Source of the DNA: Ignavibacteria bacterium
GTDB taxonomy: Bacteria; Bacteroidota; Ignavibacteria; Ignavibacteriales; Melioribacteraceae
Length of the DNA: 20,120 nucleotides
Assembly: GCA_003233295.1 (NCBI GenBank)
Contig: QILJ01000278.1
Location: 1 to 20,120, forward strand
Direction: 5' to 3'
In this document: positions 1-7,621 of the stretch, one piece after another
Numbering within the stretch: the first letter of the stretch is position 1
Layout of the letters: each line of letters opens with the position of its first letter
Notes under the pieces: model-generated
The model's database searches: none
Told to the model about the DNA's origin: nothing
The model's input: the letters and a program-made list of their open reading frames with translations, nothing else
Position numbers and translations under genes: made by a program

Positions 1-372
1 TTTGGAATTGTTCTAATTACTACCGGGTTTTATTCCATTATACTGCCGACAAGTTTTTTCCCGTTAGCGTTTATGGTATATATTCCGATGAAAATAATTG
101 CCCCGATAATGTTTTTGGCTGCAGGCGTTTGGATCCAGAAATATTATAGATCCAAAACAAACGAAAACACACAGAAACAATTTTACAAACCCGCGCATGG
201 ATGGCTTTTCATGGGGGTATGCGCAGGATTGGCAGAATATTTAGGGGCATATGTTATAGTTGTAAGACTTCTTTTTGTTGTTTTCGCCTTTGCTACAATG
301 GGGATCGGCATATTGTTATATTTTTTAATTGCATATTTATCAAAACAAAAAAGTGTTGCGACCAATGAATAG
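1..372 (+). CDS. PspC domain membrane protein (5' end outside window)
   Basis: The reading frame is open from the first base, so the N-terminus lies upstream of the window; an ATG at 73 is internal. About 123 residues are visible. The C-terminal half carries the PspC pattern, with GVCAGLAEYLG followed by VVRLLFVVFAF and a second hydrophobic stretch ending in LLYFLIAYL, giving the usual two-helix hairpin. The visible N-terminal part (FGIVLITTGFYSI, then KIIAPIMFLAAGVWI) adds further membrane segments ahead of a basic linker (KYYRSKTNENTQKQ). PspC-family proteins sit in the inner membrane and in some bacteria take part in envelope-stress signalling. That role is family knowledge and is not shown here. 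The stop overlaps the start of the next gene by 8 bases (ATGAATAG), so the two are probably translationally coupled. Confidence 0.85.
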   Translation, partial: FGIVLITTGFYSIILPTSFFPLAFMVYIPMKIIAPIMFLAAGVWIQKYYRSKTNENTQKQFYKPAHGWLFMGVCAGLAEYLGAYVIVVRLLFVVFAFATMGIGILLYFLIAYLSKQKSVATNE

Positions 373-868
373 TAAAACTTCACCATTGGCATTATCTCTT
401 ATCGTTCTGGGCATTTTACTGCTCCTTAAATTAGCGGGTGAAATAACAGCGCCTTATACCGATATTTACGGAAATATGCTTCTTTTTTATGGAATAGTTT
501 CTGTTTTTATGAATATGGGCGGACAAAACAAGGGCGGTTTATTCATAGGGGTTTTAGCGTTTATGATCGGTGTTTTCTTATACGTGCTGAACCATTTCGA
601 TATTATGTCAACAAATCGCATGATACTTCCGGCGCTCTTTTTTGTTTTGGCTTCTGGATTTCTTTTTCTCTTTTTCGATAACTTTTCAGAAAAAATATTT
701 TTATTTATTTCACTCTTTTTGATTTTAGCAGGATATCTTTCGAGTGTGTTTTATGATTCATCGGAATGGATAAGATTTTCAGCAGAAAGCAGCAAAATAA
801 TTTTAAGCCAATGGGAATATTTGTTTATAATTATTGGTCTAGGCGTTATTACAGATAGAAGAGGATAG
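365..868 (+). CDS. Small multi-pass membrane protein (LiaI/LiaF-TM-like, DUF5668-type)
   Basis: A protein of 167 residues, almost entirely hydrophobic. Likely membrane segments lie near residues 8-23, 38-50, 58-76, 87-105, 110-130 and 150-162, with short loops and a basic C-terminus (DRRG). I chose the ATG at 365 because it overlaps the end of the PspC gene by 8 bases; the frame could extend to 329 but would then run deep into the upstream gene. Small proteins of this look, with LiaI/LiaF-type transmembrane regions, often sit beside PspC genes. The family assignment comes from pattern and context, not a strong motif. The gene ends two bases from the convergent sigma/anti-sigma gene, with no terminator between them. 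Confidence 0.7.
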   Translation: MNSKTSPLALSLIVLGILLLLKLAGEITAPYTDIYGNMLLFYGIVSVFMNMGGQNKGGLFIGVLAFMIGVFLYVLNHFDIMSTNRMILPALFFVLASGFLFLFFDNFSEKIFLFISLFLILAGYLSSVFYDSSEWIRFSAESSKIILSQWEYLFIIIGLGVITDRRG

Positions 869-870
869 GG

Positions 871-2466
871 CTATTTTTTCTTTTGGTTCTTCTCCAGCGT
901 TTCGGTTAATGCCCCGAATAAATAAGTTTTTCCCAAAGGTTTTTTAATATCGCCCTTATCTTCCTTTGTTATTCTGAATAAAATCACTTTATCAGTTGAG
1001 GTTTGAGGTATCCGTGGAATTTTAACATACTTCTGACCAGGACTGATCCTAAATGAATAAAGGAGAACCTCTACATTATTGTTGAACATCCATAAACTGT
1101 AAAACTTATCCTTTTCCAGTGCAGGCAGTTTATTTACTTTGAGAAAACCTTCGCCTGCATCAAAAGAAACGAAGAACCTTCCGGAACTATTCGGGCTACC
1201 TTTCCCCCCGATCAAATGAATGATCTTAATATTGGGGTTATTAAAGAAATTGATAAATTCCATATATTCCGAAATGAATATTTTTGCTGTGGAGGTCTCC
1301 GAATCTATCTTTGTCAACTGCTGCTTCATCGATTCTACTTTATTATTCAACTGCATGGTCTCGTCGGAAATTAAATATGAAAAATAGATCAATCCAGCTA
1401 GCAGTATAAAATTAAAAAACCAGAACAATTTAGAGATTGAATTTTTCGGTTCCTTGATCTTTTCCTGTTCAAACTCCAGCTTCGGCTCTTCTTTTTGTTC
1501 AAATGGATTTAGTTCAATTGGAGATTCAATTTCCCTTTTTTCCACCATTGTAGGCATTTGAATCGGCTGAGTATCTTTGGCTGGTTCATCTCTCTTCGGA
1601 ATTTTTCTTCTATCAGGAAGAGTGCCGTCCAGAATCTTTTTATAAACATCCAACAGTTTGTATCCAAGAGAATCTTTAAGTTCTTCAGGCGGGTCTGTTT
1701 TTTTTAATGTAAGCGGTAATAGCGAAATAGCGGTCTGAAGCTGACCCAGTTTCCCTTTTGGTAAATATCCGCCTGTCAGTTTATACTTTTTGAAGTAAGA
1801 GTGATTCTCTTTATCCATACCCCCAACCGCATAAGCCGCGATCATTTCGTTCAAGTCATTATCTTGAGTTGCTTCTGCCGCAGTGCTGAAAAGATTATCT
1901 CTTAAGTTAAAAAGGGACATCATTATTTTAGAACGAATTGTGTTGATTGGAATATTCAGTTTAACAGAAATATCATTAACAGTAAACCCATCATAGTAGG
2001 AAAGGAAAAGAACATATTTCTGGGCTTCGGTCAGTTTTTGTATCGCCCCTCTAACCGAAGACTCCCTTTTCAAAGCAGAAGAAAGATTAAGCGGTTCAAT
2101 ATCATCGTCAAGATCGGGCATGATGTAAAAATCTTCATACTCATCTTTATCTAAAGCTTCATCGTTTTCTTCGGAAGGTTTATTTCGATTGAACTCAACA
2201 GCTTTGTTGCGTGCTAAAGCGATAAGCCAAGTGTATGTGTTCCCCGTATCAAAATTAAAAAGATCGGTTTTTCTCCAGACAGAAACAAAGACATCAACCA
2301 GTATTTCTTCTGCTGTATAAGCATCGTTGACTATTCTTGTGATCAGCGAATATAAAATGGCGGAATATCTAAGATATAGTTCTTCAATAGCATAAGGATC
2401 GTATTTCTCGATCTTTATAAATAGCTCAATGTCGGAGAGGTCTTTATAGTTTTGCACCTTCAACAC
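871..2466 (-). CDS. ECF sigma factor fused to RskA-like membrane anti-sigma factor
   Basis: A single uninterrupted 531-residue ORF. Residues 24-95 are sigma region 2 (core YTAEEILVDVFVSVWRK then TWLIALARNKAVEFNR). An acidic linker (about 98-125) leads to sigma region 4 at 138-190, with helix-turn-helix FTVNDISVKLNIPINTIRSK. Residues 203-275 resemble the N-terminal sigma-binding part of RskA-type anti-sigma factors (DLNEMIAAYAVGGMD) but lack the HxxxCxxC zinc motif. A charged linker follows, then one transmembrane helix (347-365), a short coiled coil, and an RskA-type C-terminal domain (412-520, including FYSLWMF and LFRITKED). Sigma factor and anti-sigma factor are normally separate adjacent genes; here both are in one chain. 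The topology should be sigma in the cytoplasm and RskA domain outside. The start is non-ATG (GTG at 2466; TTG at 2463 is possible) with no clear Shine-Dalgarno sequence. Confidence 0.9.
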   Translation of the reverse strand: MLKVQNYKDLSDIELFIKIEKYDPYAIEELYLRYSAILYSLITRIVNDAYTAEEILVDVFVSVWRKTDLFNFDTGNTYTWLIALARNKAVEFNRNKPSEENDEALDKDEYEDFYIMPDLDDDIEPLNLSSALKRESSVRGAIQKLTEAQKYVLFLSYYDGFTVNDISVKLNIPINTIRSKIMMSLFNLRDNLFSTAAEATQDNDLNEMIAAYAVGGMDKENHSYFKKYKLTGGYLPKGKLGQLQTAISLLPLTLKKTDPPEELKDSLGYKLLDVYKKILDGTLPDRRKIPKRDEPAKDTQPIQMPTMVEKREIESPIELNPFEQKEEPKLEFEQEKIKEPKNSISKLFWFFNFILLAGLIYFSYLISDETMQLNNKVESMKQQLTKIDSETSTAKIFISEYMEFINFFNNPNIKIIHLIGGKGSPNSSGRFFVSFDAGEGFLKVNKLPALEKDKFYSLWMFNNNVEVLLYSFRISPGQKYVKIPRIPQTSTDKVILFRITKEDKGDIKKPLGKTYLFGALTETLEKNQKKK

Positions 2467-2538
2467 ACAATGTTAAGTAATATTTAAAAGTAAAGTTTAG
2501 AACAGTAAAATGCAATAAATTGGACGCTGTATGCTAAA

Positions 2539-3339
2539 TTACTTTTTCGTAAAAGATTTTAAAAGCTGAAGAAAATTATCCTCTAAATTTTCATGCACAG
2601 CAATGATTTTATTATTTCCTCCAAATTGATATGGTTTTCCATCAAAATTATAAATCCTAATTCCTGCTTCCTGAGCTATCAGCAAACCGGCAAACATATC
2701 CTCAAGCTCACTTTCATAACTGATCAAAGTGTTGATCTTTCCTAACGCAAGCAGACACCAATCCAGGGAAGGCGCCCACATTTTTAATACTCTAGAAAAT
2801 TTGTCGGATAGGATTTGTTCAATCTTTTGTGCTTCCATATCAGAAGTGTTGTTTGTTTTGGCGTGTCCTTTAATGAACGAAGATATTGAATAGGATGTTT
2901 TGTTTGCAACCCTAGTTTCAATTTTCTTATCGTTCAAAAATGCACCGGTCCCTTTAACAGCGCTGAAAAGCTGATCAGTAACAGGGTTGTAAACAACTCC
3001 GAGAATGATCTCATGATTTTCAACTAATGCAATAGAAACTCCAAAATATGGAATACCGGCAAAGTAATTATTAGTCCCGTCCAGAGGATCGATATACCAG
3101 GTAAAACCACTTTGGTTATTTATTTTGCCTAGCTCTTCTGAATAAATGTTATGATTTGGAAAAAACTTCCGGATCTTTCCGAGAATAATACTTTCACTTT
3201 CCTTGTCAACATCTAAGCCAACATCAGATTCTGATTTATAAATAGGAACATGCTCTTTGCCGAATTGATTTAACAGGAAAGTCCCCGCTTCTTTTGCAGA
3301 GTGAATAGCTATCTCGAGATAATTGTTCAGTTCATTCAT
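2539..3339 (-). CDS. Inositol monophosphatase family protein
   Basis: A 266-residue Mg-dependent phosphomonoesterase of the IMPase/CysQ/FBPase superfamily; this matches the usual family length of about 260. Metal-site motifs are visible: SEE at residues 67-69, DPLDGT at 84-89, and the C-terminal Asp at 214 in ELEDMFAGLLIAQEAG, where the usual Trp before Asp is Glu. The substrate (inositol phosphate, PAP or a sugar phosphate) cannot be told from sequence. I chose the ATG at 3339 rather than the upstream in-frame start at 3393: it lies one base after the TAA (3343-3341) of the C-terminal frame of the U32 gene, and a family-like sequence begins there. The gene is the downstream partner of the U32 gene in a two-gene operon. 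Confidence 0.9.
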   Translation of the reverse strand: MNELNNYLEIAIHSAKEAGTFLLNQFGKEHVPIYKSESDVGLDVDKESESIILGKIRKFFPNHNIYSEELGKINNQSGFTWYIDPLDGTNNYFAGIPYFGVSIALVENHEIILGVVYNPVTDQLFSAVKGTGAFLNDKKIETRVANKTSYSISSFIKGHAKTNNTSDMEAQKIEQILSDKFSRVLKMWAPSLDWCLLALGKINTLISYESELEDMFAGLLIAQEAGIRIYNFDGKPYQFGGNNKIIAVHENLEDNFLQLLKSFTKK

Positions 3340-3340
3340 T

Positions 3341-4544
3341 TTAATCAGCCTGGACAATTTTATAAACTTGATCTCGAGGTCTAACCAACTCATCCAAGTA
3401 AAAAGTCACTTCCTCACCTTTTGCAGCAGAGTTGATCTGTTTATTATCCTGTACCATTGCTTGAAGCGTTGTTTCTACGAGCCCTGTTGTATTTCCCGTT
3501 ATATAAATTGAATTCAAGATCGCCAGCCTCCAGCTTAATGTGAGCGATCTTAGATTTTTTAAAATAATTAATAACCTTTCCGACATACACCTTTTTCGTT
3601 GTTGCCTGGTTGCCGTAGCGCTCGGTATAATCTTTGCCGCTCGGTGTGCCGAAGTAAAAACCTGCCGAGAATCCTCGGTTGTAAACCCTTTGAAGATCTT
3701 TATACATTTTCTGCTTTGTTTCTTTATCCAGCTTTCCTTCAAAGTAGAGGTCGATCGCTTTTTTGTATGTAGAAACAGTTGTGTGAATATATTCAGGACT
3801 TCTTTTTCTCCCCTCGATTTTAAATGAATCAATTTTTGCTTCAATCAATTCATCTATGAACTCAATTGTGCAGAGATCTTTTGGTGACATTACATAATCT
3901 TCTCCGATTAGAAAACTTGTCTCGCCGGATTTATCGTAAATTTCATATTCTCTTCTGCAAGGCTGTAAGCACTCGCCCGTGTTTGCGCTTTGTCCGAATG
4001 CATGATGACTCATAAAACATCTTCCGCTTATTGCAACACACATTGCCCCGTGAACAAAAGTTTCAATTTCAATATCGAGACCTTCTTTTATCTTTTTGAT
4101 GTTTTCAAGCGTTACTTCGCGGGCCAGCACAATCCTTTTTACTCCAAGCCGCTGATAAAACTTGGCAGCATTGAGATTGCTTACAGACGCTTGTGTGCTT
4201 ATGCAGATGGGCAGTTCGTACTCAAGGGCTTTGTCAATAACAGCCATATCCCAAGCAATTATCATGTCGATATTGGCTTCCTTGGCAGCTAGAAGCAGCT
4301 TGTCGAGCTTTTCATTCTGGTCATCAAATACTATAGCATTTACGGTTAAATGCGCATCAACGTTATTGTCTTGGCAGAACGAAACCACGTCATCCAATTT
4401 ATCCAGTTCAAAATTATTAGCCTTAGCTCTCATGTTAAGCTCTTCAACGCCGAAATAAACAGCATCGGCTCCTGCATTAACAGCGGTAGTTAACATCTTC
4501 CAATCGCCGGCGCCGGCTAATAATTCCGGTTTTTTAATATCCAT
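3341..4544 (-). CDS. U32 family peptidase-like protein (TrhP/RlhA-type), frameshifted near 3' end
   Basis: The family includes TrhP and RlhA, iron-sulfur proteins needed for prephenate-dependent hydroxylation of tRNA or 23S rRNA; true protease activity is doubtful for most members. The start is PELLAGAGDWKML, and the U32 signature ETFVHGAMCVAISGRCFMS lies at residues 161-179. Four cysteines suited to an Fe-S cluster are C169, C176, C192 and C196. The first frame is family-like to GDLEF (about residue 345, base 3510), then turns to nonsense and stops at 3444. The normal C-terminus continues in the next frame (IYITGNTTGLVETT ... RPRDQVYKIVQAD) and ends at 3341. The break is therefore an indel around 3500-3515, equivalent to one extra base or two missing. 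Expected intact length is about 400 residues. Whether it is an assembly error or a real mutation is open. An AAAGG sequence precedes the ATG. Confidence 0.85.
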
Positions 4545-4642
4545 TTTTAAATAACCTTTCTATTTAAGTGCCGAAAAATACTAAATGATTTTCATAATTA
4601 TTTTTTAACTTAAATGATGCAAAAAAAATCAACTCAATAAAG

Positions 4643-6184
4643 ATGCAGACTAAGTTTTCTGAAATATTAAAACTCATCAGTGAAATCACGAAAAACAGTT
4701 CGTGTTACATTCTTATGGCAGGCAATGCACCGCATGTAGTTGATTCCGTGGGAGAGATTAATCTTTCTGATGATTTAATAATTCAGTTTAATAAGGATGT
4801 TATAAATTACGGATTAAACTCGCTTAAAGAATTCTCAAGCTGGTCATCACTGCAGGAGAATATCGGAGTAAATGATGTTGACCTTATTCCATTGTACGAT
4901 GCTAAAGAGACGCATGTTTACTTAGTAATTTTAGCGCACGAAAATATTGAGAAAAAGGAAAACCCCAAATTTGATGTTTATGTAAAAACTCTTTCTCGTC
5001 TGGTTGAACTTGAAACAAAGATCGTGAATAATAATTCGCAAGAGCGTCTTAGAACATTAATAAATACCGCTGTTGATTTTATTTTTTCACTAAATGGTTT
5101 TGGTTATATAGTAGAAGTAAACGAGAACGGAGCAAATGCGCTAGGATATAGCGTTGAAGAGATGCTGGGCAAGCACTTCCTTGATTTTATTGGTGAAAAT
5201 GATCGTGCTGAAATTTCCAGTTCATTTCAGAAGATGTTGACGAGTAAATCAACCACACATTTTGAAATAGACTTTCTTCATAAATTAAAAAAATCGCTCA
5301 AGTACGAATTTTTAGCAACACCATTGCTTGAAAACAATACCATTGTTGGCATGATGGGAATTGGGCGTGATATTTCGCAGAGAAAAAAAAATGAAGAGGC
5401 TATAAAAAATCTTAATAAAAAACTTGAGAAAGCAAATAAATTAGTTGCGCTAGAACGTGACCGTGCCCAAAAACAGATCACAGTTTTGGAACAAATTAAT
5501 CTGCTAAAAAATGAGTTTATATCAAATGTCTCACACGAACTTAGAACGCCGCTTGCATCCATTGTCGGCTTTGCAGAAACGCTTTCTTCGGAAGATGATC
5601 TCTCTCCAGAATTGATTAAAGAATTCAGCAACATCATTTTGACCGAAGGAAAAAGATTGGCAAGATTTATTGAAGATATTCTCGACTTTTCAAAACTAGA
5701 GGAAGACTCTAGTAATTTGAAACTTGAAGAAGAAGAAATTGTTTCGTTAATAAGAGATGTTATTTCCGAAACGAAACCTAAAATGGAAAAGAAAAACATT
5801 AATTTGATTACCGAAATTCCAGAAGCAGAAATTAGTATCTTTGCAGACAGAAAAAAATTGTTCAAAGCGATCTTAATCATAATTGAAAACGCCATTAGTC
5901 TAACAGAAAGTGATGGACAAATAATAATATTTGTGCAGGATTTTCCGAATGAAGTTGAAATATTTGTAAGTGACAGTGGGGCGGGTATTCCTGAAGAAAA
6001 TTTGAAGATGTTCTTTGAGAAATTTCATTCTACAGGAAAAACCAATGTGGAAACACCGGTTGCAGGCGCTGCTTTGTCACTGGCAAAACAGATTGTAGAA
6101 TATCATAAGGGAGTTCTGCATGTTAAAAGTATTGTTGGAAAAGGCACAACTATGATTTTACATTTACCTAAAATAACAAATTAG
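4643..6184 (+). CDS. PAS-domain sensor histidine kinase (soluble)
   Basis: A 513-residue kinase with no membrane segment, so it probably senses a cytoplasmic signal. Residues 1-130 form an unrecognised, possibly GAF-like input region. A PAS domain spans about 134-245 (FIFSLNGFGYIVEVNENGANALGYS ends in its core and GRDISQRKK closes it). A coiled coil (249-290) leads to HisKA with the H-box NVSHELRTPLASIVGF (phosphoacceptor H298). The ATPase domain has an N-box Asn in IIENAIS (N416), G1 box DSGAGIP and F-box MFFEKF. The G2 region reads VAGAALSLAKQIVEYHKG, where the usual GxGLGL glycines are partly lost, so ATP-lid behaviour may be unusual. It is the first gene of a three-gene signalling operon, 10 bases before its response regulator, and divergent from the U32 gene across 98 bases that must hold both promoters. 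Confidence 0.93.
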   Translation: MQTKFSEILKLISEITKNSSCYILMAGNAPHVVDSVGEINLSDDLIIQFNKDVINYGLNSLKEFSSWSSLQENIGVNDVDLIPLYDAKETHVYLVILAHENIEKKENPKFDVYVKTLSRLVELETKIVNNNSQERLRTLINTAVDFIFSLNGFGYIVEVNENGANALGYSVEEMLGKHFLDFIGENDRAEISSSFQKMLTSKSTTHFEIDFLHKLKKSLKYEFLATPLLENNTIVGMMGIGRDISQRKKNEEAIKNLNKKLEKANKLVALERDRAQKQITVLEQINLLKNEFISNVSHELRTPLASIVGFAETLSSEDDLSPELIKEFSNIILTEGKRLARFIEDILDFSKLEEDSSNLKLEEEEIVSLIRDVISETKPKMEKKNINLITEIPEAEISIFADRKKLFKAILIIIENAISLTESDGQIIIFVQDFPNEVEIFVSDSGAGIPEENLKMFFEKFHSTGKTNVETPVAGAALSLAKQIVEYHKGVLHVKSIVGKGTTMILHLPKITN

Positions 6185-6194
6185 AGAGGTTAAA

Positions 6195-7580
6195 TTGGAA
6201 AAGCTTATCTTTATAGTTGATGATGAGCCGTCAATTCAAAAATTATTAACACACTGGGTTAGAAATCAGTGGAAGTATAATATTGAAGTTTTTGATAAAG
6301 GTTACGACATGTTAGATAACTTATCAAAAAAACCAGATTTGATCCTTCTTGATATCATGTTGCCAGACTGTAACGGTGTAGAACTTATTCCAAAAATAAA
6401 ATCCTATGATGAAAATCTTCCGATAATAATGCTTTCGGCACAGGGAAATGTTGAAGTTGCTGTTAACTCGCTTCGACAGGGTGCTTATGATTACTTTGCA
6501 AAACCTATTGACGGCAAGAAGCTTGAGCCGGCTATAAAAAATGCTTTAAGTAATTACGAACTCCAGAAAAGGGTTGAGGAACTCCAGGAACATTTAGAAT
6601 ATGAATTTAGTTTCGATCATATAATTTCTGCCGATCAGAGAATGCAGGATGTTTTTAGGTTAGTCTCGAAAATATTAAATAACGATATAACCGTACTGAT
6701 TCACGGCGAGAGCGGAACGGGAAAAGAATTAATTGCACGGGCGATTCACTATAATGGCAAAAGGAAAGAGAATCCTTTTGTGGTTGTTAACTGTGCCTCG
6801 ATACCAAGGGAATTGCTTGAAAGCGAATTGTTTGGACATGAAAAAGGGTCCTTCACTGGAGCTCATCAGAGAAAGATAGGAAAATTTGAATTAGCCAACG
6901 GTGGTACTCTCTTCCTTGATGAAATAGGCGAAATGGAAATGTCGCTGCAGGCAAAAATACTGCGTGTAATTCAGCAGAGAGAGTTTGAGAGAGTCGGCGG
7001 TAATGTGACCATTAAAACAGATGTGAGAATTCTTTCCGCAACTAACCGCGATCTTCAAAAAATGGTTGAAGAGAATGAATTCAGGGAAGACCTGTTTTAC
7101 CGGTTAAATTCATTCCCGATAGTAGTGCCTCCTTTGCGAGACAGGCGTGGCGATATAGTAATATTGATTAATCACTTTATTGAAAAGTTCAATGAGAAAC
7201 TCAATGTGAACATAAAGGGTGTCACAAAAAAAGCGTTAAAGATACTTTATGATTACAACTGGCCTGGTAATATTCGTGAATTGGAAAATACGATCGAGCG
7301 CTGTGTTATCCTCACCGATAAACATGAAATTGATATTGATGTTCTGCCGGAGCAAATTCTTTCACCTGTAGAAAACTATAATATTAGCAAAAACCAGGTA
7401 ATGTTCTCGAAAAATTCATCGATAATACCGTTTGAGAGGTTAAAGAAAGAAGCAATTAAACATGCGCTTGATAGAACAAACGGAAACGTTGTTGAAGCGG
7501 CAAAAAAATTAAATATCGGTCGTGCAACTCTTTATAGATTGATGGAAAAATACGAAATAGATTCATCGAAACAGAAGTAG
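6195..7580 (+). CDS. Sigma-54-dependent NtrC-family response regulator
   Basis: A 461-residue activator that remodels sigma-54 RNA polymerase at enhancer-dependent promoters. The receiver domain (1-120) has the acidic pocket at D9-D10, phosphoacceptor D53 in LLDIMLPD and the KP pair near residue 103. The AAA+ domain (about 142-375) has Walker A GESGTGKE (171-178), GSFTGA (218-223, the sigma-54 contact loop with Ser replacing the common Ala), Walker B LFLDEIGEM and the FYRLN segment. A Fis-type helix-turn-helix closes the protein (GNVVEAAKKLNIGRATLYRL). The start is TTG at 6195, supported by GAGAGG a few bases upstream. It lies 10 bases after the histidine kinase, its likely phosphodonor. Confidence 0.95.
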   Translation: MEKLIFIVDDEPSIQKLLTHWVRNQWKYNIEVFDKGYDMLDNLSKKPDLILLDIMLPDCNGVELIPKIKSYDENLPIIMLSAQGNVEVAVNSLRQGAYDYFAKPIDGKKLEPAIKNALSNYELQKRVEELQEHLEYEFSFDHIISADQRMQDVFRLVSKILNNDITVLIHGESGTGKELIARAIHYNGKRKENPFVVVNCASIPRELLESELFGHEKGSFTGAHQRKIGKFELANGGTLFLDEIGEMEMSLQAKILRVIQQREFERVGGNVTIKTDVRILSATNRDLQKMVEENEFREDLFYRLNSFPIVVPPLRDRRGDIVILINHFIEKFNEKLNVNIKGVTKKALKILYDYNWPGNIRELENTIERCVILTDKHEIDIDVLPEQILSPVENYNISKNQVMFSKNSSIIPFERLKKEAIKHALDRTNGNVVEAAKKLNIGRATLYRLMEKYEIDSSKQK

Positions 7581-7621
7581 TAAATATGAAAAACGTTACA
7601 GAAACAAAGGGGTATTAAATT

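Noticed and set aside
3990..4458. Open frames on the + strand opposite the U32 gene
   Set aside because: They are antisense to the conserved cysteine region of U32, have no ribosome-binding site and no recognisable protein pattern.
5278..5895. Long minus-strand frame (about 205 codons) under the histidine kinase
   Set aside because: Serine/phenylalanine-rich product typical of the antisense of an acidic, lysine-rich kinase; the sense strand carries HisKA and ATPase motifs.
7586..7618. Ten-codon ATG frame just before the PP2C regulator
   Set aside because: Could be a leader peptide, but it has no ribosome-binding site, no regulatory codon run and no hairpin; chance is likely.
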